Shown piece after piece: positions 1-9,388 of a stretch of 64,000 nt of DNA (positions are counted from its first letter, which is position 1; each line of letters begins with the position of its first letter). The stretch covers positions 434,001 through 498,000 of the forward strand of contig CAWGOE010000001.1 of NCBI GenBank assembly GCA_963824215.1, in the 5' to 3' direction. The notes under the pieces were generated by a model. That model was not told where the DNA came from. It made no database searches and worked only from the letters and a program-made list of their open reading frames with translations. The position numbers were made by a program, and so were the translations under genes. The DNA comes from VRUE01 sp963824215 (GTDB lineage Bacteria; Actinomycetota; Thermoleophilia; Solirubrobacterales; 70-9).

Positions 1-1974
1 GGCACCGTCGTGCAGCTGCGCTTCGCCGAGGATCTTGCGCCCGGCGGCGACATCGACACGTTCACCAATCGCTACGCCGCCGCCACGGACACGTTCGTGG
101 TCGGCGATGACGACAGCGCGACCTTTGAGCCCTCGTTCACCTACCACGGCTTCCGCTACGTCGAGGTGACGGGACTGCCGAGCCCACCCACCCTGGACAC
201 GCTCGACGGTCGTGTGGTCCACGCCGACCTGCCCCGAACGTCCACCTTCGACTCCTCGAATCCGTTGCTCGACCAGATTCACGCGAACAACCGCCGCGCG
301 ATGGAGAACAACGCGATGAGCTATCCGACCGACAATCCGGTGCGCGACGAGCGCACCGGACCCGGGATGGACGTCCAGGCCTATGTCGATGCTGCGGCGC
401 TCGACTTCGACGCGGACCGCTTCCTCGAGGCCTACCTGCAGGAAATCGACGGCGAATGGGGCGGCAGCCCCGACATGAACGCCGCCCACGTGCCGATCGC
501 GTGGGCGCTCTACGAGCAATATGGCGATCGTGATGCTCTGGCCAGCGCGTATCCCGACATGACCGATGCGGTCGATGCCTACGGGGAGGAAGCGGACGAT
601 TGGATCTGGCCCTGGGCCGGTGGGGAGGAGGACAGCGGCTTCGGCGATTGGTGCCCTCCCATTGGCGAGCCGGAGGCGAACGGTGGCCTCGGCGGTCCGC
701 AGGCCGGCGGTTACGCCGCCTGCTTCAGCGAGGTTTCGCTGGTCAACACGGCGCTCGCCCATCGCGCAGCCCGCATCGTGGCGGAGGCGGGGAGGGCCCT
801 GGGAGAGGCCTCGGACGCCGTCCACTACGAAGAAGTCGCCGACGAGATAGCCGCGGCGTTCGAGCAGCGCTTCGCGAACGGCGACGGTTACAGCTCGGGC
901 CGGCAGGTGACGAGCGTCCTGCCGCTCGTCTTCGGGATGGTGCCTCCGGACCGGCGCCAGGCAGCGAGCCAGGGGCTGGTCGATCGCGTCCTGGGTCCCG
1001 ACGGAGGCCATCTCGACACGGGCATCTTCGGCACCCGCTATCTCGTCGATGCGCTCGTTGGCGCCGGTCGCCCAGATGTGGCGCTGACCGTCCTCGACCA
1101 GAGTTCCTACCCCGGCTTCGGCTTCCAGATCGGCCTTGGGGCCACCACCGCTTGGGAGCAGTGGATCTATCGCTCGGGCATGGGGTCGCACGACCACGCG
1201 ATGTTCGCCGGCGTCAACGCCTCTCTGCTGACCGAGTTCGGCGGGATCGAGCCGATTGCACCGGGCTATGAGGAGATCCGCATCGCGCCGGCTCTTCCCG
1301 CGGGGCTCGACCACCTGACCACCTCGCTGCAGACGGTTCGCGGCGAGGTGGTCTCGGCCTGGCGCCGGACGGAGTCGGGGATGGAGCTCGACGTTACGGT
1401 GCCGCCAAACGCGACGGCCGAGGTTCACGTGCCGAGGGCGCCGGCCGACGAGGTGCGCGAGTCGGGCCTGCTGGCCGAGGACAGCCCCGGGGTGACGTTC
1501 GAGCGGGAAAGCGAGACGGCCGCGGTGTACGGGGTAGGCGCCGGCGAATACCGGTTCACCGCGGCGCCCCCGGCGCCTGGCGAGCCCGAAGAAACGGACG
1601 ATGCCAGTGAGCTGGGTCAGCCGAATGGCGAGGAGATCCCCAGCGACCTGGCAGGCACCCAGCCCGCCCGCCCTCATCCGCGCCTCCGCCTACGGGTCAC
1701 CGCTCGCGCAACGCCGGCCGGCCGACTGATGCTGGCGATCGCCTGTCGCGCGAGCTGTCCGGATCGGCCGCGGGGGATTCGCGTTACGGTCACGGCACCC
1801 GGCCGACCCCCTGTTGTCCTTGCCCGCCGCCGCGCTCGCCTGGGCAGCGGATCGGTCCGGCTGACGATTCACCCGGACTCAGATTCCCCGCCACGGCACG
1901 TAGAAGTCAAGGTCGCCGGCCTCTCCCAGCCCCCGTTTGTCGCCACTGTGCGCGTCGCCGAGGGCGCTCGTTAG
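1..1974 (+). CDS. Alpha-L-rhamnosidase, GH78 family (5' end outside window)
   Basis: Hydrolyses terminal alpha-L-rhamnose from glycans or glycosides. The reading frame is open from base 1 with no upstream stop, so the N-terminal domains lie outside the window. Numbering from the GTG at position 10, the YHGFRYVEV segment near residue 45 matches the beta-sandwich domain. The six-hairpin catalytic domain follows: YPTDNPVRDER (residues 105-115) corresponds to the family's PTDCPQRDER acid region, and GATTAWEQW (Glu near residue 383) to the GATTxWExW general-base region. A proline-rich linker and a beta-rich tail of about 100 residues end the protein. The tail resembles C-terminal extensions of secreted proteins, but this is inference. 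Its target could be plant or self polysaccharide; the window does not decide. The next gene starts 222 bases downstream. Confidence 0.85.
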   Translation, partial: GTVVQLRFAEDLAPGGDIDTFTNRYAAATDTFVVGDDDSATFEPSFTYHGFRYVEVTGLPSPPTLDTLDGRVVHADLPRTSTFDSSNPLLDQIHANNRRAMENNAMSYPTDNPVRDERTGPGMDVQAYVDAAALDFDADRFLEAYLQEIDGEWGGSPDMNAAHVPIAWALYEQYGDRDALASAYPDMTDAVDAYGEEADDWIWPWAGGEEDSGFGDWCPPIGEPEANGGLGGPQAGGYAACFSEVSLVNTALAHRAARIVAEAGRALGEASDAVHYEEVADEIAAAFEQRFANGDGYSSGRQVTSVLPLVFGMVPPDRRQAASQGLVDRVLGPDGGHLDTGIFGTRYLVDALVGAGRPDVALTVLDQSSYPGFGFQIGLGATTAWEQWIYRSGMGSHDHAMFAGVNASLLTEFGGIEPIAPGYEEIRIAPALPAGLDHLTTSLQTVRGEVVSAWRRTESGMELDVTVPPNATAEVHVPRAPADEVRESGLLAEDSPGVTFERESETAAVYGVGAGEYRFTAAPPAPGEPEETDDASELGQPNGEEIPSDLAGTQPARPHPRLRLRVTARATPAGRLMLAIACRASCPDRPRGIRVTVTAPGRPPVVLARRRARLGSGSVRLTIHPDSDSPPRHVEVKVAGLSQPPFVATVRVAEGAR

Positions 1975-2196
1975 CGCGCCCTCTTCCAAGGTCGAATCGC
2001 CCAGTTTGCGCTTTCGTGTGAAAGACGCTTGACTCTGGGTAGCTTTTCCGCGATTTGCAGGGATTTCTTTGTCTGGCGACGGGGTTTCCAGGGTCCCGAA
2101 CTGGTATCCTTATGTCAACTCGAATTTTTGGCCCCGACTCGGCGCGTCGAGAGCGCTAAGCGGTCGGGGTTTTCTTTGAGACGCGGAAAGGATCAG

Positions 2197-4626
2197 TTGC
2201 CTAAGACGAACGAGAACGCCGACGGGGGAGAGGCGAAGAAAGACTCCTACGGCGCCAAGGACATCACCGTCCTCGAGGGTCTGGAAGCCGTCCGCAAGCG
2301 GCCCGGCATGTACATCGGCTCGACCGGCCCCCGGGGCCTTCATCACCTCGTCTACGAGGTCGTCGACAACTCGGTTGACGAGGCGATCGCAGGGCACTGC
2401 TCCGAAGTCCGCGTCGTCCTCCATCCCGATGACAGCTGCACGGTCTCCGACGACGGCCGTGGCATCCCGGTCGAAGAACTGAAGAAGGAGAAAAAGCCGG
2501 CTGCCGAGGTCGTGCTGACGACGCTGCACGCCGGCGGCAAGTTCGGCGACGGCGGCGGCTACAAAGTCTCCGGTGGCCTGCACGGGGTGGGGGTCTCGGT
2601 CGTCAACGCGCTCTCCGAGAAGCTGCATCTGGCGATCAGCCGCGACGGCCAGGTCTGGAGCCAGGATTACGAGCGCGGCAAACCGCAGGGTCCGCTGACC
2701 GCGGGCGCATCGGCGGAGAAGACCGGCACGACGCTGACCTTTCAGCCCGACGCGGAAATCTTCGAGGAGGTCGAGTTCGACTTCCAGACGCTGGCCGAGC
2801 GTTTGCGCGAGACCGCCTTTCTCACCCGCGGATTGAAGATCGAGCTGGTCGACGAGCGCGGCCAGACCAACAGCGTCAGCTTCCAGTACGAGGGCGGGAT
2901 CGAGGACTTCGTCCGCCACCTCAACGAGAACAAGGACACGCTGCACCCCAAGACGATCTTCTTCGAGGGCGAGGAGGAGGAGGGCCAGGTTGAGGTGGCG
3001 ATGCAGTGGAACGGCTCCTACCAGGAGTCGATCTTCAGCTTCGCCAACAACATCAACACCCACGAGGGTGGCTCGCACCTTTCCGGCTTCCGCTCCGCCC
3101 TCACCCGGACCCTGAACGCCTACGCCCGCAACAAAGGCCTGCTCAAAGAGAAAGACGACAACCTCGGCGGCGAGGACGTGCGCGAGGGGCTAACCGCGGT
3201 GATCTCGGTCAAGCTGCACGACCCGCAGTTCGAGGGCCAGACCAAGACCAAACTCGGCAACCCGCCGATTCGCGGTCTGGTCGAGGAGACGGTCAACCGC
3301 AAGCTGGCCGAGTTCCTCGAGGAGAACCCCGGCGACGCGCGCCGGATCATCACCAAGGCGGTCGACGCCTCCCGCGCCCGCGACGCGGCTCGCAAAGCGC
3401 GCGACCTGACCCGCCGCAAGTCGGCATTGGAGAACTCGACGCTGCCGGGGAAGCTGGCCGATTGCACGGTCAAGGACCCGCGCGACGCGGAGATATTTGT
3501 GGTCGAGGGTGACTCTGCCGGGGGCTCGGCCAAGCAGGCTCGCGACCGCTCGACCCAGGCGGTGCTGCCGTTGCGAGGCAAGATCATCAACGTCGAGAAG
3601 AGCCGCATCGACAAGGTGCTGGCCAACACCGAGGTGCAGGCGCTGATCACCGCGATCGGCACCGGCGTCCACGAAGAGTTCAACCTCGAGGACGCGAGGT
3701 ACCACAAAATCGTCATGGCGACGGACGCCGACGTTGACGGCGCCCACATCCGTACCTTGGTACTCACCTTCCTCTACCGGCAGATGCCGGAGCTGATCGA
3801 CGCCGGCTACGTTTACATCGCCAAACCGCCCCTCTACCGGGTCAAACAGGGCAATCAGGAGACCTACCTGGAGCGGGAGTCCGAACTCGAAGAGCTGCTA
3901 CTGCGCGACAAGCTCGAGGAGATCGAGGTCGTCGACGTAAACGGTAAGGCGACGAGGCTGAGCAAAAGCCGTTGGCAGAGCTACACGCGTCGGGCGAAAG
4001 AGTACGAGGGTTGGGGATCCTCCCTGCAGGCGGAGTTCGGACACGAGACCGTGCGCTTCCTCGAGGAGTCGAGCCTGCTCGACGAAGAGGTGGCGACGGT
4101 TGCCGGTGCCCGCAAGGTTCTCAGCGCCAAGGCCGCCGAGGGCGAGCCCTTCGACACTGAGGTGGTCGAGGATTCCGACGCTGGCCTGGTGGTGAAGGCG
4201 ATAGAACGCAAGAGTGGTCTGGCTCGCACCCACCGCCTTCCCCATGGGTTGTTCGAGCATCACGATTACCGCAAATTCGCCGAGGTGCACGCGGCCTTGC
4301 TGAAGCAGGTCGGTCGGCCGCCGTTCGAGGTTCGCTACAGCGGCCGCACCTCGGAGGCGCGCTCCTTTCAGGCGCTCCGCTCCGCTGTGCTCGAGCTTGC
4401 CCGTCACGGCGTTCAGCTGACCCGCTTCAAGGGTCTCGGCGAGATGAACGCCGACCAGCTGCGCGAGACGACGATGGACCCGGCGACTCGCACCCTGGCG
4501 CGGGTGACGCTTGACGACGCGACCGCCGCCGACCAGATTTTCTCGATGCTGATGGGCGATCAGGTAGGCCCCAGGCGCGACTTCATCGAGAGCAATGCGA
4601 AGGACGTCAAGTTCCTCGATGTCTAA
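2197..4626 (+). CDS. gyrB: DNA gyrase subunit B
   Basis: ATPase subunit of DNA gyrase, which introduces negative supercoils together with GyrA. The frame is open from 2029, but I place the start at TTG 2197 because GGAAAGGA lies just upstream and the protein then begins about 20 residues before the conserved DITVLEGLEAVRKRPGMYIG. This gives 809 residues. The GHKL ATPase shows YEVVDNSVDEA (Glu near 54, Asn near 58) and the TOPRIM domain shows EGDSAGG and DADVDGAHI. About 170 residues are inserted between the TOPRIM core and the RFKGLGEMN tail, at the place where E. coli GyrB has its insert; mycobacterial GyrB lacks it. Positions 1975-2196 contain no gene and probably hold the promoter and leader. 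gyrA follows after 30 bases, so the two form an operon. Confidence 0.97.
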   Translation: MPKTNENADGGEAKKDSYGAKDITVLEGLEAVRKRPGMYIGSTGPRGLHHLVYEVVDNSVDEAIAGHCSEVRVVLHPDDSCTVSDDGRGIPVEELKKEKKPAAEVVLTTLHAGGKFGDGGGYKVSGGLHGVGVSVVNALSEKLHLAISRDGQVWSQDYERGKPQGPLTAGASAEKTGTTLTFQPDAEIFEEVEFDFQTLAERLRETAFLTRGLKIELVDERGQTNSVSFQYEGGIEDFVRHLNENKDTLHPKTIFFEGEEEEGQVEVAMQWNGSYQESIFSFANNINTHEGGSHLSGFRSALTRTLNAYARNKGLLKEKDDNLGGEDVREGLTAVISVKLHDPQFEGQTKTKLGNPPIRGLVEETVNRKLAEFLEENPGDARRIITKAVDASRARDAARKARDLTRRKSALENSTLPGKLADCTVKDPRDAEIFVVEGDSAGGSAKQARDRSTQAVLPLRGKIINVEKSRIDKVLANTEVQALITAIGTGVHEEFNLEDARYHKIVMATDADVDGAHIRTLVLTFLYRQMPELIDAGYVYIAKPPLYRVKQGNQETYLERESELEELLLRDKLEEIEVVDVNGKATRLSKSRWQSYTRRAKEYEGWGSSLQAEFGHETVRFLEESSLLDEEVATVAGARKVLSAKAAEGEPFDTEVVEDSDAGLVVKAIERKSGLARTHRLPHGLFEHHDYRKFAEVHAALLKQVGRPPFEVRYSGRTSEARSFQALRSAVLELARHGVQLTRFKGLGEMNADQLRETTMDPATRTLARVTLDDATAADQIFSMLMGDQVGPRRDFIESNAKDVKFLDV

Positions 4627-4656
4627 GCCTGGACCCAGGAACGGATTGGAGCTCTG

Positions 4657-7182
4657 ATGGCACTCGAGGCTTTGACCGGAAGGATCGAAGAGCGCGAGCT
4701 CGAGAAGGAGATGCGCTCCTCATACCTCGATTACGCGATGAGCGTGATCGTGGGGCGGGCGCTGCCGGACGTGCGCGACGGCCTCAAGCCGGTCCACCGC
4801 CGGGTGCTCTACGCGATGCACGACATCGGCTTGCAGCCGACGCGGGCCTACCGCAAGTGCGCCTTCATCGTCGGCGAGGTGATGGGCAAGTACCACCCGC
4901 ACGGCGACTCGGCGATCTACGACACGTTGGTGCGGATGGCGCAGGAGTTCTCTCTGCGCTACCCGTTGATCGACGGCCAGGGCAACTTCGGCTCGATCGA
5001 CGACGATCCGGCGGCTGCGATGAGGTACACCGAGGCCCGCCTCGGCCGTCTCGCGACCGAGCTGCTGCGCGACATCGACGCCGACACGGTCGACTTCGGG
5101 CCCAACTACGACGAATCGACGCAGGAGCCGCTGATCCTGCCGGCGCGCTTCCCGAACCTGCTGGTCAACGGCGCCTCGGGGATCGCGGTCGGGATGGCGA
5201 CCAATATCCCGCCGCACAACCTGCGCGAGGTGGCCGCCGCGGTCACCGCTTACATCGACGACCCGGCGATCGACCTGGCCGGTCTGATGGAGCACGTCAA
5301 GGGACCTGACTTCCCCGGCGGCGGGATCATGAGCCTGGAGGGAATCCGCGACGCCTACGCCTCCGGCCGCGGCTCGGTCAAGGTCCGCGCCCGCGCCCAC
5401 GTTGAGCCGCTTAAGGGCGGCAAGGACGCGATCGTCGTCACCGAGCTTCCCTTCATGGTCAAGAAGGGCGGCGACAACGGGCTGATCACGAAGATCGCCG
5501 ATCTCGTTCGCGACAAGAAATTGGAGGGCATCTCCGACCTCCGCGACGAGTCCGACCGCTCCGGCATGCGCCTGGTGATCGAGCTCAAGCGCGGCGGCCA
5601 TCCGGCCAAGGTCGTGCTCAACAACCTCTACAAAAAAACCGGGATGCAGACGAGCTTCGGCATCAACATGGTGGCGCTGGTCGACGGGGTACCGCGCACC
5701 CTGGGCTTGCTCGAGCTGGTCCACTATTACGTCCAGCACCAGCGCGAAGTAGTCACGCGCCGCACCCAGTACGAACTGCGTCGCGCCGAGGCTCGCGCCC
5801 ACATCCTTGAGGGGCTGCTGATCGCCCTCGACAACCTCGACGCTGTGATCAAACTGATCCGCGCGTCCGCCGATCCGGACGAGGCCCGCGACGGCCTGAT
5901 TTCTCAATTCGAGTTGTCCCGCGAGCAAGCCCAGGCGATCCTCGACATGCGCCTGCAGCGGCTCACGGCGCTGGAGGCCGACAAAGTGCGGGCCGAGCAC
6001 GCCGACCTGATGGAGCGGATCGGCGAGCTGCGGGCGATCCTCGGCGACGAGTCGAGGGTGCTGGGATTGGTCAAGGAGGAGCTGGCCGAGATCACCGAGT
6101 CCTACGGCGATGAGCGCCGCACCGAAATCGCCCACTTCGAGGGTGACGTCGGGATCGAGGACATGATCGCCGACCAGCAGATGGTTATCTCGCTGACCGC
6201 CTCCGGCTACGTCAAGCGACTGCCGCTGGCCACCTACCGCCAGCAGCACCGCGGCGGAGTCGGGGTGATGGGGATGAACCTGAAGGAGGACGACTACATC
6301 GCCCACCTCCACATCTGCTCGACCCACGACTACCTGCTCTTCTTCACCAACAAGGGCAAGGTTTACCGGCTCAAGGTCTACGAGCTACCGGAGGGCTCGC
6401 GCACGGCGAAAGGGAGCGCGCTGGTCAACCTGTTGCCGCTGCGCGAAGGCGAGACCGTGATGGCCGTGATCCCCACCCGCGACTTCAAAGAGAACAAGTA
6501 CCTGGCCTTCGCCACCGCCAAGGGCCAGTTCAAGAAAACCGAGTTCCTCGCCTACAACACGCCGATCCGCGCCGACGGGATCATCGCGATCAAGGTGCGC
6601 GATGGCGACGAGTTGGTGCAGGTCCGTCTGACCTCGGGTGAGGACGACATCCTGATGGTGTCCAAGTCCGCCCACGCCGTGCGTTTCTCAGAGGGTGAGG
6701 CACGCCCGATGGGTCGCGATACCTCAGGGGTGAAAGGCATGAACGTGAGCGCCAAAGTGGGGGGTCAGCCCAACCGCGTGCTGGCGATGGACGTTGCCCG
6801 TGACGACACCGAGCTCTTCGTCGTCACCGAGAACGGCTACGGCAAGCGCACCTCGATCGCCGAGTACCCGCGCAAGGGGCGTGGGACCAAAGGCGTGCTC
6901 ACCGCGAAGCTGACCGAGAAGAAGGGCGGCCTCGCCGGCGCCCTGATCGTGCGCGAGCACCAGGACCTGCTCTTCATCTCCCAAAACGGGATGGTGCAGC
7001 GGACCCAAGCGGGCGGCATCTCCCTGATGGGTCGGCCTACGCAGGGCGTGCGGGTGATGAACATCAAGGACGACGACCGAGTCTCCGCCGTCGCGTTGGT
7101 TGTTGAGAGTGACAGTGGCGAGACGGTGCCGGCGGATGAGCAGGTTGAGCTTGAGTCTTCGAGTGACGGAGCGAGCGGGTAG
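4657..7182 (+). CDS. gyrA: DNA gyrase subunit A
   Basis: Breakage-reunion subunit of gyrase, 841 residues, close to the usual length. The catalytic tyrosine is Tyr124 in AMRYTEARL. The quinolone-resistance region reads KYHPHGDSAIYDT, with Ser85 and Asp89 at the positions of E. coli Ser83 and Asp87, so the sequence predicts the quinolone-sensitive form. The C-terminal pinwheel domain begins after about residue 505 and has the GyrA-box variant QHRGGVG near 530. The start is ATG 4657, 30 bases after gyrB. The last codons and the stop (7180-7182) are inside the left arm of a 27-bp inverted repeat. Confidence 0.97.
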   Translation: MALEALTGRIEERELEKEMRSSYLDYAMSVIVGRALPDVRDGLKPVHRRVLYAMHDIGLQPTRAYRKCAFIVGEVMGKYHPHGDSAIYDTLVRMAQEFSLRYPLIDGQGNFGSIDDDPAAAMRYTEARLGRLATELLRDIDADTVDFGPNYDESTQEPLILPARFPNLLVNGASGIAVGMATNIPPHNLREVAAAVTAYIDDPAIDLAGLMEHVKGPDFPGGGIMSLEGIRDAYASGRGSVKVRARAHVEPLKGGKDAIVVTELPFMVKKGGDNGLITKIADLVRDKKLEGISDLRDESDRSGMRLVIELKRGGHPAKVVLNNLYKKTGMQTSFGINMVALVDGVPRTLGLLELVHYYVQHQREVVTRRTQYELRRAEARAHILEGLLIALDNLDAVIKLIRASADPDEARDGLISQFELSREQAQAILDMRLQRLTALEADKVRAEHADLMERIGELRAILGDESRVLGLVKEELAEITESYGDERRTEIAHFEGDVGIEDMIADQQMVISLTASGYVKRLPLATYRQQHRGGVGVMGMNLKEDDYIAHLHICSTHDYLLFFTNKGKVYRLKVYELPEGSRTAKGSALVNLLPLREGETVMAVIPTRDFKENKYLAFATAKGQFKKTEFLAYNTPIRADGIIAIKVRDGDELVQVRLTSGEDDILMVSKSAHAVRFSEGEARPMGRDTSGVKGMNVSAKVGGQPNRVLAMDVARDDTELFVVTENGYGKRTSIAEYPRKGRGTKGVLTAKLTEKKGGLAGALIVREHQDLLFISQNGMVQRTQAGGISLMGRPTQGVRVMNIKDDDRVSAVALVVESDSGETVPADEQVELESSSDGASG

Positions 7183-7303
7183 GCCTCGCTTACGCCTAGC
7201 ACCTCCCTGCGGGTCGGTGCAGACTTGATCGGCGGCTACCGCCGCCGAGACATACGCAACGAGTTGTGGAGGCTAGAGCGAGGCCTACCCGCTCGCTCCG
7301 TCA
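7164..7303. repeat. Long inverted repeat overlapping the gyrA stop codon
   Basis: Positions 7164-7190 and 7277-7303 are perfect reverse complements (27 bp). The left arm contains the last gyrA codons and its TAG stop. The 86-base loop contains a smaller GC-rich hairpin (GGCGG, CTAC loop, CCGCC near 7230). There is no T-tract, so this is not a classic intrinsic terminator, but the transcript could fold into a long stem that ends or protects gyrBA mRNA. The arm sequence is not shared with the other long palindromes in the window. The rest of 7183-7491 holds no gene; it contains the promoter of the following toxin-antitoxin pair. Confidence 0.85.
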
Positions 7304-7411
7304 GCTCAAGCGCTGAGAGTCAACTAGCAACCGAGGTTCGGTCGCTTCCAGCTCTCGAACGCGACGGGCGGCTTGTCAAAGCTTGAGAGGGACATTCGCC
7401 CGCGCCAGGGG

Positions 7412-7456
7412 TTGCGCTACCCAGCTCTGTCGCTATTATGTCGGTAAATCCGACAT
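7412..7456 (+). promoter_or_regulatory. Promoter and palindromic operator of the RES-Xre pair
   Basis: A perfect inverted repeat ATGTCGG-TAAAT-CCGACAT (7438-7456) overlaps a good -10 box TATTAT (7434-7439). A -35-like TTGCGC lies at 7412-7417 (16-bp spacer). The position suits autorepression by the antitoxin encoded from 7492. The operator assignment is inference from the position and symmetry. Confidence 0.6.
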
Positions 7457-7491
7457 GAGCACGACGTACGGTACAACCCATGGGAGGTGAC

Positions 7492-8223
7492 ATGCCCGAC
7501 CTTCTATCCAATGCAGATCTTCTTTCTAAGCCCGACCGAGAGCAGCTCGAGCGATTGGGGGGTGAGATCGAGCGCTGGCAAACGGCTCTTCAGAGCGAAC
7601 TTGCGACGACTGCCGAGAGCGGAACGCCTGAGCATCCCATCGATTCCGCCTACGTGGAGAGATTCGTCGAAACGGCCCAGCGGCTGTCCTCGCAAGTTCA
7701 CAAAGAAGTTCCGCCCGATCTAGAGCCCGAGGCACTGGCCGAGATCCGGGGGCACCTCATTGATGGGCTCGAGGCTCTCAATGAAATCGACGAAGAACGG
7801 CCGCTGGACAGTGTCGACAGCTTCGTCGTACATGCCGAGGCGGTAAGGCACATCGTCCGCGATGCGCTTGATGGCCAGCCCGATGGCAATGAATCGAGCG
7901 CAAAGGAACTCCTCGACGACCTGTGCAAGAAGTTGCCCGGGATCACTCGTAAGCAGCTGGGGGAGTTGATTGGCCTGGGCGAGAGACAGATTCAGCGCCT
8001 GGCGAAGGACATGGGGACGAAGCCATCACGACGCTTGCAGCTCGTCTCCCGTTTGGTGGCATTGCTTTGGCGAGCTTGGACCCCGGCCGGAGTCGTGGCC
8101 TGGTTCTACAGGCAGCGAGCGGATCTGGAGGGGCACGCACCTATCGATGTGCTCGATGCCGCAGAGTATGAGCAAGCGCTGATGCACGCTACGCGGCGCG
8201 GTCGGGCCCAGCATGGCTCGTGA
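7492..8223 (+). CDS. Xre/MbcA/ParS-like antitoxin of a RES-Xre module
   Basis: Neutralises the RES toxin encoded just downstream and probably represses the operon. The start is ATG 7492, preceded by GGGAGGTG; an ATG at 7480 has no such site. The protein has 243 residues. The first 130 or so are acidic and helical and were not recognised. A helix-turn-helix reads ITRKQLGELIGLGERQIQRL near 147-166. The C-terminal part, TPAGVVAWFYRQ...GHAPIDVLD, matches the toxin-binding domain (DUF2384) of MbcA/ParS/Xre antitoxins, which normally reads TPxGVxxWL...GxxPIDLL. The gene overlaps the toxin gene by 11 bases. The protein is longer than most antitoxins of this family (about 120-160 residues) because of the N-terminal extension. 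Confidence 0.8.
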   Translation: MPDLLSNADLLSKPDREQLERLGGEIERWQTALQSELATTAESGTPEHPIDSAYVERFVETAQRLSSQVHKEVPPDLEPEALAEIRGHLIDGLEALNEIDEERPLDSVDSFVVHAEAVRHIVRDALDGQPDGNESSAKELLDDLCKKLPGITRKQLGELIGLGERQIQRLAKDMGTKPSRRLQLVSRLVALLWRAWTPAGVVAWFYRQRADLEGHAPIDVLDAAEYEQALMHATRRGRAQHGS

Positions 8224-8854
8224 ACCGACACCGAGTTCCACACAGTTCGCTGAAGTCGCGTTCCGTTACTCGAACTACGACACTCCTTTCTGGGTCAGGC
8301 CCAATTCAGAACCAGGTCGATGGCATCGGATTGGTGATGGCGCCACCCAGTACCTGAGCACGACGGTTGACGGCGCGTGGGCGGAGTTGATTCGCGCCGA
8401 GGAGCTCCGCACTGAGGAGGAGACGGCTCTTGTTCGTATGCCGATGTGGGTCGCCGAAGTGCACGTCCAACGGATCGCCGACTATGGCACCTTCGAGAGG
8501 GCTGAGGCTGCAGACTTTCCACCCGCCGCGTTGATCAACGACGACTACTCTCGCTGTCAGGAAGAGGGGAAGCGCCTTCGCGAAGCTGGTTTCCAAGGAA
8601 TCATTGCGCCGTCAGCAGCACTGCCGAACAGCCTCAACTTGACGCTCTTCGGACCGAGAATCGCGTCGACCTGGCAGTTGAGACCTCTTCTCTCCTCCTC
8701 AATACCGGCAATGAAGATCGCGGTGGGGTCGCCGCCTGAAGGCGTCGTGGAACGAGTACGTCATAGGGGAGAACGGCATGAGTCTTACGAGGAATTCCAC
8801 GCAATTGAGCGCGCGCGCCAGCAACCAGGCGGGACCGACCAGACGAGCAGCTGA
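8213..8854 (+). CDS. RES-domain toxin
   Basis: Known RES toxins (MbcT, Res) degrade NAD+; this one probably does too. The 213-residue protein has the family features: FRYSN near residue 17, GRWHR near 35, QYLSTTVDGAWAE (46-58) carrying the conserved Tyr, Ser and Glu, and SLNLTLFG near 141. It starts at ATG 8213, overlapping the antitoxin gene, which indicates translational coupling. The C-terminal 50 residues, after the RES core, are charged and may be disordered. Its stop codon abuts the stop of the HNH gene on the other strand. Base composition of this pair is visibly less GC-rich than gyrA, consistent with horizontal acquisition. Confidence 0.82.
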   Translation: MAREPTPSSTQFAEVAFRYSNYDTPFWVRPNSEPGRWHRIGDGATQYLSTTVDGAWAELIRAEELRTEEETALVRMPMWVAEVHVQRIADYGTFERAEAADFPPAALINDDYSRCQEEGKRLREAGFQGIIAPSAALPNSLNLTLFGPRIASTWQLRPLLSSSIPAMKIAVGSPPEGVVERVRHRGERHESYEEFHAIERARQQPGGTDQTSS

Positions 8855-9361
8855 CTATGCGGCCACAGGTAAGTACTGCTGCCAGGCAGGAGGTATGTTT
8901 GGGCTAGCTACCTGGATGAAGATGCTTGGCCCCGGCGCCTTGGGCGACTTCTTGGGATGCATCTGGATCTCGTGCGGCAGCCGGTTGCCCTTGCGGCGGT
9001 TGCAGCTGGCGCAGGCGGCTACGATGTTTCCCCAGACCGACTTGCCGCCGCGGCTGCGGGGGATGACGTGGTCGACGGTGAGGCCCGATTTGGTCGAGCC
9101 GCAGTACTGGCAGGTCCAGCTGTCGCGAGCGAGGACTGCGCGGCGGGTGATCTTGCGCCGGTGCGCCTCACGGGGTACCCGTACGTAGCTGACCAGGCGG
9201 ATCACGTCGGGGCGGTCGAGCGTCATGTGCTCGGAGTGGATTGCCCCCTCGCGCCGCTCCAGCAGCTCGGCTTTCTCCTTCAAGAGCAGCACAGCAGCTC
9301 TTCTCAACGTGCAGACGTTGATCGGCTCATACGTCGCATTCAAGACAAGCACTCGTGCCAT
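8855..9361 (-). CDS. HNH endonuclease-like protein
   Basis: A 168-residue protein of the HNH family common as a single-copy gene in Actinobacteria; the biological role is unknown. It starts MARVLVLNATYEPINV, the usual N-terminus of this family. The nuclease core has a zinc-binding pair CQYC near 85 and CASC near 118, with LTVDHVIPRSRGG between them providing the HNH histidine. The start ATG (9359-9361) is preceded at 11 bases by a TAGAAT box. It lies 27 bases downstream of pheA on the same strand, so it may be cotranscribed with it or use its own promoter. Confidence 0.85.
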   Translation of the reverse strand: MARVLVLNATYEPINVCTLRRAAVLLLKEKAELLERREGAIHSEHMTLDRPDVIRLVSYVRVPREAHRRKITRRAVLARDSWTCQYCGSTKSGLTVDHVIPRSRGGKSVWGNIVAACASCNRRKGNRLPHEIQMHPKKSPKAPGPSIFIQVASPNIPPAWQQYLPVAA

Positions 9362-9388
9362 CTTGCTCGGGAATTCTACGCAGGCGCT

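Noticed and set aside
2029..2196. Start of gyrB at TTG 2029
   Set aside because: It would add 56 residues not seen in GyrB; a ribosome-binding site precedes TTG 2197. TTGACT at 2029 looked like a -35 box, but no good -10 follows at 17 bp.
4720..6327. 535-residue open frame antisense to gyrA
   Set aside because: Composition-driven shadow (Asp/Val/Leu/Arg-rich) of a certain gene.
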